Notes: generated from the letters alone by a model not told the origin. 64,000 bases of DNA from Bryum argenteum (GCA_037043015.1 CM073324.1:9197013-9261012); one strand, 5' to 3'. Shown: positions 34,674 through 45,445, counted from the stretch's first letter. Made by a program: numbers and translations.

Positions 34674-36605
34674 ATGGTGACGACGATGGCTGGCTCGTTG
34701 CAGGCAGGCCTAGCTCGTGTTGCCTTCCTACGCCGCTACCACTTTCTCCCGCTCCACCTCCGTATCCACTCGTCCCGTCCCTTCATGCTTTGCCAACAAG
34801 CTCCGGTCGTCATTGACCGCCAGCAGCAGCTATTTGAGCTCCGGCTCCTCATCGTTCCGAGGCCGACTTTGTCTCATTCTCACAGGTGCGTACCCCCTTG
34901 CAAATTCCGGTCAAATTCCACCATTTCGAGCTTAGGCTGATTGTGGGTTTGGGAACTCAGGTGAGGTGAGGGAGACGAGGAGGAGCGGAGTGCAAGCGTC
35001 ATTGCTGGGAGTAGGTGCGCCGGAGGCTTTGGTCATAGGCGTGGTCGCACTGCTTGTATTCGGCCCTAAAGGACTTGCAGAGGTACCAATACTGCATTCT
35101 GTACTAATAAGCTTTTTGTAGAGTAAATCGGACCCAGACCTCTATTAAGTGGAGTCACTGAATCAACACGTAGTGCCGTTGAATCAGCATCTCCAAAATA
35201 TGTAATGCAAAATTCTCCTGTTTAGGGTGTTTAGGGTTTTGTGTCTATCGCAAATTGAAAGCGAAGAGCTAGCTAGCAGGTTATTGAACCATGATCAACG
35301 TTCTGTTTTTTTAAGAGGAAATTGATTTGCAGGTTGCTCGGACCTTGGGTAAATCGTTGCGTGCTTTTCAACCTACAATTAAGGAGCTTCAGTTATCGAA
35401 CATGCTATGCCCCTCCAGACGCTCATTCTTAGAGTATTTTGGGAATATTCCATGCTTTTTGAGATGTCGTAGGGTGTAATTTGCAAGCACTGTTCGAGAG
35501 AGCAAACTTGAGCTGGTATCATTTCGAGAGCGTTGAGTGTTCTTCATTGTCCTCATGTTTGGAATTGCGTGGGTTTTGACAGCAAGTGTCTCGGGAGTTT
35601 AAGGCAACATTAGAGCAAGAAATAGGATTAGATGAGTTGCGCAATCCCACTAACGACTACCCACCGATGTTGTCGCAAGCCCGGCCTAACTCCGTCTCCT
35701 CGTCCACTCCCACTTCCATGCCGTCCACTCTCTCGGCAACTGAAGCACCTCCTGCAGCACCTCAGACAGGTAGGACACCTTCATGCTCTAAGCTACAACT
35801 GTTTTTTTGATTACAGCACTCTCAAGATTTTCGACGCTGAAGCGTGCTTCTCTGTTTGTAGAGGACGGCTCTAGCCAACCTAAACCTTACACGACAGAAG
35901 ACTATCTTCGGATTACTGAGGATCAAGCCAATGCTCTGTCTCTCGTGACAGAGGAGCAGCGCAAAGGTACTTGAACCAAGTTCACTACATCGCACCGCTT
36001 GTACTAACAAGCTTGTCAAGTCCGTTTTGTTCAATTTCAACTTAACATGACTTCAATAAACGAGCAAAAGCATGAAAATTTGGCTGTAGCGAGAACGTTT
36101 CTGAGCTGATTTGGCAATCGTTACCTCCAGTGCACTTTAATGTATCATAGATGTAGTGGAATTTTTTTATGATACGTGATGCTAGGTCGGACCTCTGCAA
36201 TCTTAACTGGCTATTTCTCGCCATTTTTTCACTTAAACGAGATTATCTGGCTTGTTGAAACTGGAAGTAAATGCAGATTTTAATTTTCTATTGCATTCTG
36301 ATGTGAATTGTCGTCAAGCTTGTCAGCTTTAGCGTTGATGAGCTCGGTGACTTTGTTAGTTACAGAGACTTTTAACATAATCGGAGTTAGTAGCATGGAT
36401 GTTTTCTAACATGGATTATATCTCGGCAGCCTCTGAAGCTGCTGCTTGGGGAGGCTCTCCTGTGAAGCCTGCAGTAGAGGCTCCCAGTGCTTCGGAGACG
36501 CCAGCAGTAGAGGCCCCTAGTGCTCCGGAGACGCCATCGCAAAAAGGAAGCACACCGACTGCACCGATAGACAATTCGAGTGGTAACGGCATCGCAAAAG
36601 TTTAG
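34674..36605 (+). CDS. HCF106: Thylakoid Tat translocase subunit Hcf106 (TatB-type)
   Basis: Hcf106 is the TatB-like receptor component that, with cpTatC and Tha4, moves folded proteins into the thylakoid lumen. Six exons, 34674-34885, 34971-35082, 35333-35392, 35583-35769, 35862-35966 and 36430-36605, give 283 residues. Residues 1-80 form a basic, hydroxyl-rich plastid transit peptide. The mature start is near GVQAS, followed by the transmembrane helix GAPEALVIGVVALLVFGPKG with its FGP hinge, then the amphipathic helix (VARTLGKSLRAFQPTIKELQ) and QVSREFKATLEQEIGLDEL. The C-terminal tail is proline-rich, with TEDYLRITEDQ and a repeated EAPSA-x-ETP. All introns are GT-AG except the third, whose donor reads CAG|TTATCG. 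A MULE ends 335 bp upstream, probably inside the promoter. Arabidopsis HCF106 is about 260 residues. Confidence 0.95.
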
Positions 36606-37088
36606 AAGCAGCGCCAATTGATTCTTTAGTGGAACCCAGAATTTGACATCTGTTGAGTTGTGTATTATTTCGGCTTTTCTTCCATACATACATGGTGCTT
36701 CAGGAGACAATCTGCTTCTTTAGATGCTCTGCTCCTTGAATAACAGCAAGGTAGAGCATACTAAAAATTTGCATCGTTTTCGAAGTTGCAGCGAGTTGTG
36801 GAAATGTATGATCACAATATACTTATCCTTGAGATCAAGCTCTGATCGCTATGTACGATTGTGTATGCAATTACAAAGTGGGACAACCTCAGTTTCAGCC
36901 GAAGATCAATGGCATCGGACAGCCCTGAAGATGGAATCCTGTTCTGAAAATGCGAACTGCATTCTACATGTGAATGACTGATTAAGGATTGGAAGCTCTT
37001 GAACTTCAACCGACTGTCAAGTTGTGAATTATTGCATACAAACATGGTGCCTTCAGAAACAATCAAGGCGATCAAGGAAAGGAAGCCC
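36606..37088. other. Region between convergent genes
   Basis: Probable 3' untranslated region of HCF106. Two segments near 36640-36700 and 37010-37060 share gttgtgtatta/gttgtgaattatt-like text with caaacatggtgc / catacatggtgc, a diverged local duplication. No gene seen. Confidence 0.4.
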
Positions 37089-37652
37089 TTAAACTTCAAC
37101 CGGCTGTGGAGCTCCCTGCGCATCGAGGAAGTTCCTGACGACGAGGTTGGCCCGTCTCTTGAGCTCCACGTTGAAGGCTTTGTCCTTGACGTCCTTACTG
37201 ACGGTGGTGAGAGGTTGATAGAGGGGTCCAAGTTCCCCGAACAACGCCGGAGAGTCGGTGGAGTAGTAGTCGTCAGGCGCATCAGGATCCGACGAAGCTC
37301 GCCGAGCCTTCGATTGTGCCCACTTCTGCGCCTGCACTAACCCTGAACGCAGGTTCCATTTGAATCTCGGAGGCCTGCACTTCACCACATACTTCCCCAG
37401 ATTCTCCCGGAATCGGACTCCTCCCTCCTTCCCGGCCATACCATATTCGAATTCTTTCCCTGCCATCGCCTCTGCCATCGCCTCTGCCGTTGCCTCTGCC
37501 ATCGCCTCTGCCGTTGCCTCTGCCGTTGCCTCTGCCATCGCCTCTGCCGTTGCCTCTGCCATCGCCTCTGCCGTTGCCTCTGCCGTTGCCTCTGTCTGTC
37601 CGTTCAAGGTTCCACTAACGAACCACAAAATCACTGCCAATCTCAAACACAA
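37089..37652 (-). CDS. Hypothetical secreted protein with Ala-Glu tetrapeptide repeats
   Basis: Unrecognised, 187 codons in one exon. The start has a signal-peptide-like stretch, MCLRLAVILWFVSGTLNGQ. It is followed by about eleven tandem TAEA/MAEA tetrapeptides encoded by a 12-base repeat (37465-37600). The remaining 120 residues are basic and hydrophilic (KYVVKCRPPRFKWNLRSG; KWAQSKARRASSDPDAPDDY) and end in FLDAQGAPQPVEV. The antisense strand is also open across the repeat, so the coding call rests on the signal sequence and the non-repetitive C-terminal part. It could instead be an exon of a larger gene. Confidence 0.45.
   Translation of the reverse strand: MCLRLAVILWFVSGTLNGQTEATAEATAEAMAEATAEAMAEATAEATAEAMAEATAEAMAEAMAGKEFEYGMAGKEGGVRFRENLGKYVVKCRPPRFKWNLRSGLVQAQKWAQSKARRASSDPDAPDDYYSTDSPALFGELGPLYQPLTTVSKDVKDKAFNVELKRRANLVVRNFLDAQGAPQPVEV
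37465..37600. repeat. 12-bp coding minisatellite
   Basis: Units gcctctgccatc and gcctctgccgtt alternate in tandem, encoding Ala-Glu-Ala-(Met/Thr) repeats on the minus strand. Confidence 0.92.
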
Positions 37653-38459
37653 CTTTCAACAGTTGAAGTTGTAGAACAATGCTGGAAGCGTGAGAATAAG
37701 TAGTACCTAGAGTGCGCAATTCTGAGTCGAAGCTCTAACCGACAATAGAGGACGTGATCTGTTCAAGGGTTCGAGTGCATCACCCGATGAAAGCCCACTA
37801 TTGCAATGAAGAGTTTGCAACTCGTGAAAACAAAGTGGTGTAGTGTTGAGTTGTGTTTCACTACACCACTTTGTTTTCAGGGAGGTGGTGGAAAAGTTTG
37901 ATGGTTATTGGATTGAAAACCTGAGATCCCTGAAACACTAATCTTAACAATTGCAAATGTTCAAAAGCACCCCCGAATGCGTATGAAACAGCATTTTTTT
38001 GCAGCGGAATTCAGCCCGGTCATCTTCATCTTCTGAAGTTGTCTGCGACACCCTTCACTCGGAAGTGCAATAACAACAACTTACCGTGAAGAGGGAGAAG
38101 GGCTCACGAAGAAAGAAAATCCCTGCTGCACTGCTGCGGCTAAGAGAGAAATTGGACGAAGTTCGACATAATCTTTCTTCACCGGCCCTCCTGGTGGGAC
38201 TCGTTCGCCCAAGAACTTTAGACCCCCTTGCTTGCGAACGTCACCAGGGTGGATCAAGTGTAGTATCTGTCTAATTAGCATGACACTGCGCAAATTCTCG
38301 CTTCGGGTGAGCTATATCCATCAAAGGCTGCGATCTCCGTTCCATAAACAGGAAATGACAGATTCACGTAGCAAGGGTCGTGAGAGGGGCACGCAGGACG
38401 GAAACATGGCAGTTTGCTGTTTAGGGTTTGTGTTGTTTTCCCTCCTGGTGTGGAGGGAA
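37653..38459. other. Intergenic region upstream of the hypothetical gene, downstream of U2
   Basis: No gene supported. Near 37828-37880 gtggtgtagtg...ttgtgtttcactacaccact forms an inverted repeat, a possible hairpin. The rest is unremarkable. Confidence 0.4.
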
Positions 38460-38654
38460 GGAGGGATGCGCCAGCCAAGGAGGTAGTGCAATACCAAGGC
38501 GACGCGCGCGGGGCCGGGCAGCAAGCTGCCGGATAGCCCCGCTCCCAAGAAAAATTAGATTAATATCATGGGGATCGATGATCCCCGTATCAGATATTAA
38601 ACTGATAAGAACAGATACTACACTTGATCTTAGCCAAAAGGCCGAGAAAGGTAT
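38460..38654 (-). ncRNA. U2 spliceosomal RNA
   Basis: U2 pairs with the intron branch point in the major spliceosome. Read on the minus strand, the gene starts ATACCTTTCTCGGCCTTTTG and carries the invariant branch-point-recognition text around GTAGTATCTG. It then has the stem IIa/IIb region TTATCAGTTTAATATCTGAT, an Sm-like site (CTAATTTTTCTTGG) and stem-loop III (GGCAGCTTGCTGCC). Stem-loop IV has the TTGCAC loop flanked by GGTA and TACC, and the RNA ends GGCGCATCCCTCC. The 195-nt length matches plant U2 (about 196). A complete, probably functional gene. Confidence 0.96.
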
Positions 38655-38680
38655 GCTTCATGTCCCGAACTCCTGGCCTC

Positions 38681-38724
38681 ATATACTCCCTACTCGTCCG
38701 CAACTCCTCCAGACCATATGGGAT
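38681..38724 (-). promoter_or_regulatory. U2 snRNA promoter: USE and TATA box
   Basis: On the minus strand TATAT (38685-38681) lies about 30 bases before the U2 5' end. ATCCCATATGG (38724-38714) closely matches the plant upstream sequence element RTCCCACATCG. The gap between them is 28 bases, between the usual plant Pol III (about 24) and Pol II (about 34) spacing. Confidence 0.8.
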
Positions 38725-39903
38725 AAGGACCAACTGCCTGTTCACCATTGTCACCCCAACACAAGCCTTCCTTCCTTGCCGCCCTTCCTTACCACTGCAC
38801 TACGTTATTCTGGCTCCATCCAACAGTGAACACCACACGGTTCTGATTCGCTTCTTGAAGGTAATCGACCGAAAGGCAATCGACCGAAAGGCAATCGACC
38901 GACACCCCTGTCAATGCAATTGGTGAACTCTGCATGTACTAAGATTTTAAACGAAACTTCTTTGATTTCCTTGCATATTACTCATGAATATGTGAAAATT
39001 AAACATATTATCAACATGGGAGATTGTATTTTTCTTTATGATTTCATATGAGAGGATTGACTCCTCTTTTGTTCTCATTGTAATGAGTACTTCTAAGTAA
39101 TTCTTTGAGCCATTTGGGTTGCTTTGGCTTGGAGCACTTATGACTTTCTGAAATCCTGCCAAATGAACGAATGATTGTATTGTATCAATAAAGTTCAGGG
39201 AATGGCTTGCCTGCTTTCTAAATTCAATCCTTATATATGATCCGTGAGCCAATTTCAGAATATTAAGGGCCTACCTAGTAGAGGTTATTAATTTTCAAAA
39301 ATCGATCTCAGAAAGTAACTCATTTACTAAGTGTGTCTCATCATTCACCTTCTAAACAAAAATTGAGAATAGTATGTTCTAGACATTGGATACTACCTTC
39401 AGCTGTCACTCACCTCTTGATTCTTAAATAAGATAATCTCATGTTGATATATACATACTTTAAGGCATTCCATATACTTAAATGAATGTTATAAACATGC
39501 ATATTTGACTCATTCAAATTCAATACCAACAGATTTGATGTATTGACTTCATATTGGATTCCCAGTTGTGCTTCCTCAACAACAATCTAATCAATCGTAA
39601 GAGAGAATGCTTGGCCATAGTCTACCACGTGATGCTTGCAAGATGTATACACACAACTTCTCACGAAGTTATCTTTCACGTCCAGAAATTACTTATTTTT
39701 ACAGAAATTACATTACATACCAGACGATGATCCAAAGTGGATCCTCTTCAGATATGAACCAGAGACTACAGGTCTGCACAGCTACTTAAATTCAAATGTC
39801 GATTGCCATGCATGTGGAATCACCGCACAGTGTATAGCTTGCAGATTCGATGCATGCAGGACTAAGAACTAGAAATAAGAAAAATAGAATACTGTCAAAG
39901 CTG
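38725..39903. other. Intergenic region; start of the duplicated array
   Basis: A 15-base unit, atcgaccgaaaggca, is repeated about three times at 38863-38905. From about 39.3 kb the sequence resembles 43.4-43.9 kb and 61.1-61.8 kb (gcttgcaagat, cacacaactt, catgcatgtggaatcaccgc), marking the 3' part of duplication unit 1. No gene seen. Confidence 0.55.
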
Positions 39904-40330
39904 TTCAGGTCTGCATCGATTAAGGCCAGAAATCAACTCTCGATCCATGAGTATCACCAACATTTTGGCTCGATTCACCGCGCCCAAGCTTCCATCAGGC
40001 CTCTGAATGAGTAAAAACTGAGTTAATAATACTTGACCTGTGAGAATCGTGAAAGGAAGTTGATACATCGATGACAAACCGAAATGATCTTGTATTGCGA
40101 ACAAACTCAAGTTTAAACAGAGCCTATATATTCAGGTCTACATCGATTAAGGCGAGAAAATAACTCTCAATCCATGAGTACTACCAACATTCTAACTCGA
40201 CAACAGTGTGGATTCACTGTGCTCAAGCTTCCATGAGGACTCTTGATGAGTAAAAACTCAACCGAAAATACTTGTTTTTGTGAGAATTGTGAAAGGATGT
40301 TGACAGATCGATGACAAACCGAAGTGAACT
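39904..40330. repeat. Two-copy direct duplication, about 228 bp
   Basis: The segment starting tcaggtctgcatcgattaag at about 39904 recurs, diverged, at about 40132 (tcaggtctacatcgattaag). Both include the phrases gatccatgagta and aatcgtgaaagga or similar. It lies just downstream of the first beta-propeller-like gene; single copies occur at the same place in units 2 and 3. Confidence 0.8.
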
Positions 40331-40357
40331 TGTAATGCCAACAAACTCAAGGAGAGC

Positions 40358-41350
40358 TTACTCTTTTAACGCAAGCAAAGTCGAGGAAGCTTCCTTCTCG
40401 TCAACCTCCAGGTTTTTCTTTTTCGGTGCTTCACCTATCCATGTGGTCTCGCACAGAAGCGCACGTTCGAAATCGTCCCTGATAAAGTCGTTCGGGAGCG
40501 GCACCACTTGCCAACAGTATCCTTTTCTGAATACAAACAAGTGCACGATGCCATTATCATCGTCGTCATGCGGTACGCGCGGAACCTGTACTACAAGAGC
40601 TGCGGTTCTGGCTCCGATCAGAAAGGTCTCATGAGTGTTACTCCCGTGGAGTTCGATTTCTGGCGTGGTGAAGTGAGCTTCACAGGTGTTTACATCGGGA
40701 TGAAATACTTCCTGTAAGACATACTTTCCCGGCTGATCTCTCGGCAATAGTAACACGTAACTACACTGATCAGCGAGCGGTGCGAATGGACGAGGAGCAT
40801 GAGGAAGCGGTCGGGATCTCCACCCAGTCGTCACATAAGCTTCTGGAGTAGCGAATTTGACGAGGGGACCTACATGGGCGTCTTCATAGAATTGCCTGAA
40901 CACAGGGAGAGGAGGTGCAACCCCAATGACGGAAATGTCTTGGATGACATGATCGTCACAGGTGATGGAGCTCCACGAGTTTCGGGTGGAAGAGTAGTGC
41001 TCCATCATCATCTTGGCGGCTGATGAGTATCCGACTACGGTGAAAATGTAAGCTCCAGGTTCTGGTAACCTGTCAACGCTCACGAGCCAGACAAAGCCTG
41101 ATATGGTAGGAACCGGAGGAATGTCTGTTTTGATCGTATCCTTGAACGGGTTCCATGTGATTAGTTTATATTTCTCAGTACTACTAGCCTGATGGAGGAA
41201 AAAGAATTGGTTGCCTCCGGAATGGACAACCTTCCCGATAGTTGTAGGAATGTTTCTCACTCCGATAATCTCACTGTCGGCATTGAAGATTGTGACCGTG
41301 GAAGCCGAAGGAGAAGCTAATGCAAACCTCCTCGTCAAGTCAAGGGCCAT
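40358..41350 (-). CDS. Predicted beta-propeller-like protein, family copy 1
   Basis: A single-exon 330-residue protein and the first of three tandem paralogs. It has no F-box or signal peptide. Repeated beta-rich segments (FALASPSASTVTIFNADSEI; LITWNPFKDTIKTDIPP; SGFVWLVSVDRLPEPGAYIF; MMMEHYSSTRNSW) resemble the kelch/F-box-associated propellers of plants, where NPxT and W-S-x motifs mark blades. That is resemblance only. Compared with copies 2 and 3 it has three extra residues at the N-terminus (MALDLTRRFAL), an RVPHDDDDNG loop and a different tail (GEAPKKKNLEVDEKEASSTL). Upstream, 110-195 bases from the start, are several copies of the motif attacaaacgaggag shared by all three genes. Confidence 0.7.
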   Translation of the reverse strand: MALDLTRRFALASPSASTVTIFNADSEIIGVRNIPTTIGKVVHSGGNQFFFLHQASSTEKYKLITWNPFKDTIKTDIPPVPTISGFVWLVSVDRLPEPGAYIFTVVGYSSAAKMMMEHYSSTRNSWSSITCDDHVIQDISVIGVAPPLPVFRQFYEDAHVGPLVKFATPEAYVTTGWRSRPLPHAPRPFAPLADQCSYVLLLPRDQPGKYVLQEVFHPDVNTCEAHFTTPEIELHGSNTHETFLIGARTAALVVQVPRVPHDDDDNGIVHLFVFRKGYCWQVVPLPNDFIRDDFERALLCETTWIGEAPKKKNLEVDEKEASSTLLALKE

Positions 41351-41869
41351 GGCAATCGATCCTCTCTCAACTCAATGAAAACGCAACAGTAATTGCAGTG
41401 TCTGCGGAGCACATCGGGAATTCTGAGAATGCGATCAACGCCAACGAGAATGATATAGTTACAAACGAGGAGAGGAGAGTCAAATCTATCACATCACATT
41501 ACAAACGAGGAGAGCCAAATGACCACATTACAAACGAGGGGTCAAATCGAGGATACCTGTTCATGTCGATGAAAGGTGACTGGGGTTTAGATAGCAAGAG
41601 ACCGAGTACTTAATATCATTCCCTTTTCGAGGTATGGAAAAGAATCCATAATATTATTTGCACAAAGAAATTTTACACATGATTTTTGTTTTCAAGGGTG
41701 TTATTGAGATATAAAGGTATACATATTTGTAGTTGCTGAATTTTTCATTGCAATGATTTCTGTTGTTAGCATTTTTCACCTCACTCAGAGTGAAATTGCC
41801 GAGATATTGTGATGTTTTTTGAGCATCGTGCCTCATAAATTTGACCCACATGACTTATAACAAGTATAG
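41351..41869. promoter_or_regulatory. Upstream region of family copy 1 with repeated ACAAACGAGGAG motif
   Basis: The motif acaaacgaggag occurs at about 41462, 41502 and (as acaaacgaggg) 41530, separated by tcaaat- and cacatt-rich text. The same arrangement precedes copies 2 and 3. A conserved promoter or 5' leader element is the simplest reading. Confidence 0.5.
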
Positions 41870-42512
41870 TACTACAAGGTTGTATGGTTGAGATCTAAAT
41901 AACTTGATATCTTTGTTTTCATTAATAAATGACATTTTTCTTGAAAATGTGTTATTTTTGCTCTAAATGAGTTAGACCATTTAGGGGTTAAGGGCTTTTA
42001 GTGGTTCCATGTGCTTTGAGGCGGTCAAAATTTCAAAATAAATCTCCTTGGGTCCAGAAGTCAGGCCTCAGTCTTTAGATTTATGTCCTAGATTTTTGGG
42101 GAATACAAACTAATCGTTTTACAAATTTGTAGCCTCATTCCTCTTTTTATTAGTCACCTACCTAAACACATGGTTGCTATGTTAGGCCACTTAAGTATCC
42201 CAAATATATATTTTAACTACTCGTACTATATAAGCCCAATCATACAATACTATATAAGCCCATATTTGTTAAATCCACACAACATGAAGTTCTTGGGAAG
42301 TTTTAATGATACTACTTTGTGTACATGGCTCTTCTAGTTTATGTTTTGTCTTCACTCCTATTATACTTGCAACAACTCCAAACTAAAATAAGACTTGCAA
42401 AAGTACTGATTTAATGAATATGACCCCATATGCATTTATTAGTTTGTAAGTTGAAAAAAAAAAACCAAATAAGTTGATAATTGAAGTATAATTATGTTAA
42501 GTATATTATATC

Positions 42513-42765
42513 TCCAATTCCGTAAAAATGGCGTTATGCTCCTAAAATGGCACACCTCAACTTTTTGAACTACAGTTTACAAACCATGTCATATAACAGA
42601 TTTTGAAGGTGATATTATGGAAAATGAGTGACAATTTATATAAAGGAGTGATATTATTTTAAAAAGTTGTGATATTACGGAATTTACCATCCCATGTGAG
42701 CACATATGTAAGATTCGGTGTAACAAAATGGCACATGGCATAGTGCCATTTTAATGGAATTGAGG
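42513..42765 (-). mobile_element. MITE, second copy
   Basis: Inverse orientation copy of the element at 8858-9109. It starts CCAATTCCGTAAAAATGGCG and ends GCCATTTTAATGGAATTGAGG. It is absent from the equivalent place in unit 3 (about 60945), where aattatgtatataccttag runs through, so it inserted after the duplication. Confidence 0.82.
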
Positions 42766-42880
42766 TTAATATACCTTAGACTTTGTGTACGTGCAAATTG
42801 AGCTTATTGGAACATTCAAGCTATCTAGTGTTGAATGGATTCCAATGACACAAAAAACTCATGACTTTAGAGTCCATAAC

Positions 42881-43313
42881 CTCAATTACGTTAAAATTGC
42901 GGTATTCTTTGTGCCATTTTGCCAAATCCCCTATGGGCCATTTTGCTCCCATTCTAAAACATGCCATTTTACAAGCATATTTTGAACTGAATTTCAAAAA
43001 TATGTATGCTTGCAAAATGGCATGTTTATTAATATCACACATGTACTCCGTAATATTAAATTATCTTTGTAATATCACCAAAATTTCCATAATATCATAC
43101 AATTTTTATAGTTTTTGACCTTTGGACATGTAGTCAAAGGGCAATATTTCTGAATGGCCTTTCAAAAACATTCATTTGTTGTTTTTGAAATGCAGTTAGA
43201 AATATTTACCCTATCATATCAAAACTCCACAAAAACCAACGTTTTATTAAAAAATTTAAGCACCCCAAAAAGCGCCATTTAACAAGAATAATGCCATTTT
43301 AACAAGATTGACG
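42881..43313. mobile_element. Diverged MITE relative, about 430 bp
   Basis: It starts CTCAATTACGTTAAAATTGC and ends GCCATTTTAACAAGATTGACG, imperfect inverse ends related to the 252-bp family. The interior contains inverted caagcatattttgaa/atgtatgcttgcaaaatggc text. It is absent from unit 3, where cacgactttagaatg leads directly into attcattcac, which supports its being an insertion. Confidence 0.6.
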
Positions 43314-44269
43314 TTCCATTCATTCACTTAAGAATTTATGTACATGGATGACAGTGAAATTTCATAACACAAGACATAATGAATGATTAGCATATCCTCT
43401 CATCTCAAATGCTGATTAAAAATTTGGAAGTTAGTAACTTTGATTCAAATTGATCTCAATAAGTAGTTTTGTTACTAATTTTGTTTGAAAAAGCTAAATA
43501 ATAGGTGTCTCACCCTTCTAATCAAAGTAGTATGTAGACATTGAAGGTTATCTTGTTACCTCTTGAGTGAATAACTCCTATGTTAAACCTCACAAATTTT
43601 CAAGCATTCCATAATACTAATGAATGCTGTACATTCATATGTGACTCATTCAAGTCCACTGATACACTGACTTCATAATGGCTTCCCCAACAACAAGTGG
43701 TTCCTCAACAACAAGTGGGAAAGTCTAAGAAAGAATGATTGGCCATAGTCGACCACTCACTGATGCTTGCAAGATACATACACACTATCTTATGAAATTA
43801 TCTTTTAAGTACAAAAATTACATAGTACTTACTATCAGACACAATGATTGCACAGCGACTTCTATTCTCATATATCAACCAAACACTACCTGCACACCTT
43901 CTTAAACTCAACTGTCGATCGCCATGCATGTGGAATCACCGCACAATTGATAGCTCGCTGATTCGATGCGTGCTGGACTAAGAACTAGAAATAAGAAAAA
44001 TAGACTAATGTCAATGCTATTCAGGTCTGCATCGATTAAAGCTAGAAAAAAACTCTCGATCCATGTGTATCACCAACATTTTGGCTCGATTCACCATCAG
44101 GCCTCTGAATGAGTAAACACTCAGTTGATAATACTTGACCTGTGAGAATCGTGAAACTAAGGAAGTTGATACATCGATGACAAACCGAAATGATCTTGTA
44201 TTGCGAACAAACTCAATTAGAGCTTGATTCCTCCTTGTCCACCTCCTGGAATATCCTTTTTGATGCTGC

Positions 44270-45190
44270 TTATGTCAATGTGGTCTCGCACAGAAGCGCA
44301 CTCTGGAAATCGTCCCTGGTATAATATTCCTCCGGGATCGGCACGTCTTGCCAGAGTTTTTTTTCAAAAACATACAAGTCCATGACGGACATGTTCACAT
44401 CGACATCATCAAGCGGAACCTGTACCACAAGAGCTGCTGTATTGGCTCCGATCACAAATGTTTCGTGACTGGAACTGCTGTAGAGAACGAGTTCTGGCGA
44501 GGTGAAGAGAACTTCACGGGTGTTTACCTCGGGATGATACACTCCCTGTAGGACATACATATCCGACCCACTTCCCGGCAGAAGGAACACGTACCGGTAC
44601 AGATCATCGAGTGCCGCAAATGGGACTGGGCGAGGAGCATGAGGAAGCGGTCGGGACCTACACCCGTCAGTCGTGATGTAAGTTCCTGGAAAAGTGAACT
44701 TAACGAGGGCACCTACACGGCCGTCGAGATAGAATTGCCTGAAAACAGGGAAAGGAGGTTCAACCCCAATGACGGAAACGTCTCGGATGACACAATCGTT
44801 ACAGGGGATGGAGCCCCACGAGTTTCGGGTGGAAGAGTAGTGTTCCATCATCATTTGACCGGGTGCTGAGTACCCGACTACGCTGAAAATGTAAGCTCCT
44901 TCCGGCAACGTGTCAACGCGCACGAGCCAGATAAAGCCTGATATGGAAGGAAGCGGAGGGATGTCTGTATTGACCGTATCCGTGAACGGGTTCCACGTGA
45001 TGAGTTCAACTTTCAAAGTCTGAGGATTGACAGACGTGGACTTGATGAAGAAGAAAAGGTCGCCTCCGGAGTGTACAAGCTTCCCGATGTTCGGTGGAAT
45101 GTTTCGAGCCTTCCCGGCAATCTTACCGTCGGCATCGAAGATTGTGATCGTGGAAACTGAATTAGACGCTAATGCAAATGTCTTTGCCAT
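44270..45190 (-). CDS. Predicted beta-propeller-like protein, family copy 2, C-terminally shortened
   Basis: A 306-residue paralog starting MAKTFALASNSVSTITIFDA. It is closest to copy 3 (shared HSGGDLFFFI, DTLPEGAYIF, VFRQFYLDGRVG, CRSRPLPHAPRPVPFAALDD). The frame ends CETTLT then TAA. The following bases still encode a tail related to that of copy 3 (AASKRIFQEVDKEES), so about 20 residues have been lost by a small change that created the stop. The rest is intact. The same upstream motif array is present at 45320-45440. Confidence 0.7.
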   Translation of the reverse strand: MAKTFALASNSVSTITIFDADGKIAGKARNIPPNIGKLVHSGGDLFFFIKSTSVNPQTLKVELITWNPFTDTVNTDIPPLPSISGFIWLVRVDTLPEGAYIFSVVGYSAPGQMMMEHYSSTRNSWGSIPCNDCVIRDVSVIGVEPPFPVFRQFYLDGRVGALVKFTFPGTYITTDGCRSRPLPHAPRPVPFAALDDLYRYVFLLPGSGSDMYVLQGVYHPEVNTREVLFTSPELVLYSSSSHETFVIGANTAALVVQVPLDDVDVNMSVMDLYVFEKKLWQDVPIPEEYYTRDDFQSALLCETTLT

Positions 45191-45314
45191 CGCGATCCAC
45201 CTCAGTCTCTCAACTGAAAATTACAAACGGATTGCACCGATTGCGGAACAGATATGAACTCTGAGAATGCAAATAACGCCAACGAGAATGATAGCAAGAT
45301 ACCCGAAAGTAACA

Positions 45315-45445
45315 GGTGAACTCACATTATAAACGAGCAGAGTGAATTCGATCACATTACATTACAAACGAGGAGAGTGAATTCGATCACATTACATTAC
45401 AAACGAGGAGAGTGAATTCGATCACATAACAGTGCAAACGAGGAG
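45315..45445. repeat. Tandem 34-36 bp motif upstream of family copy 2
   Basis: The text attacaaacgaggagagtga followed by attcgatcacattac is repeated about four times between 45320 and 45440. It is equivalent to the motif arrays before copies 1 (41460-41545) and 3 (63375-63490), but more regular here. Confidence 0.85.
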
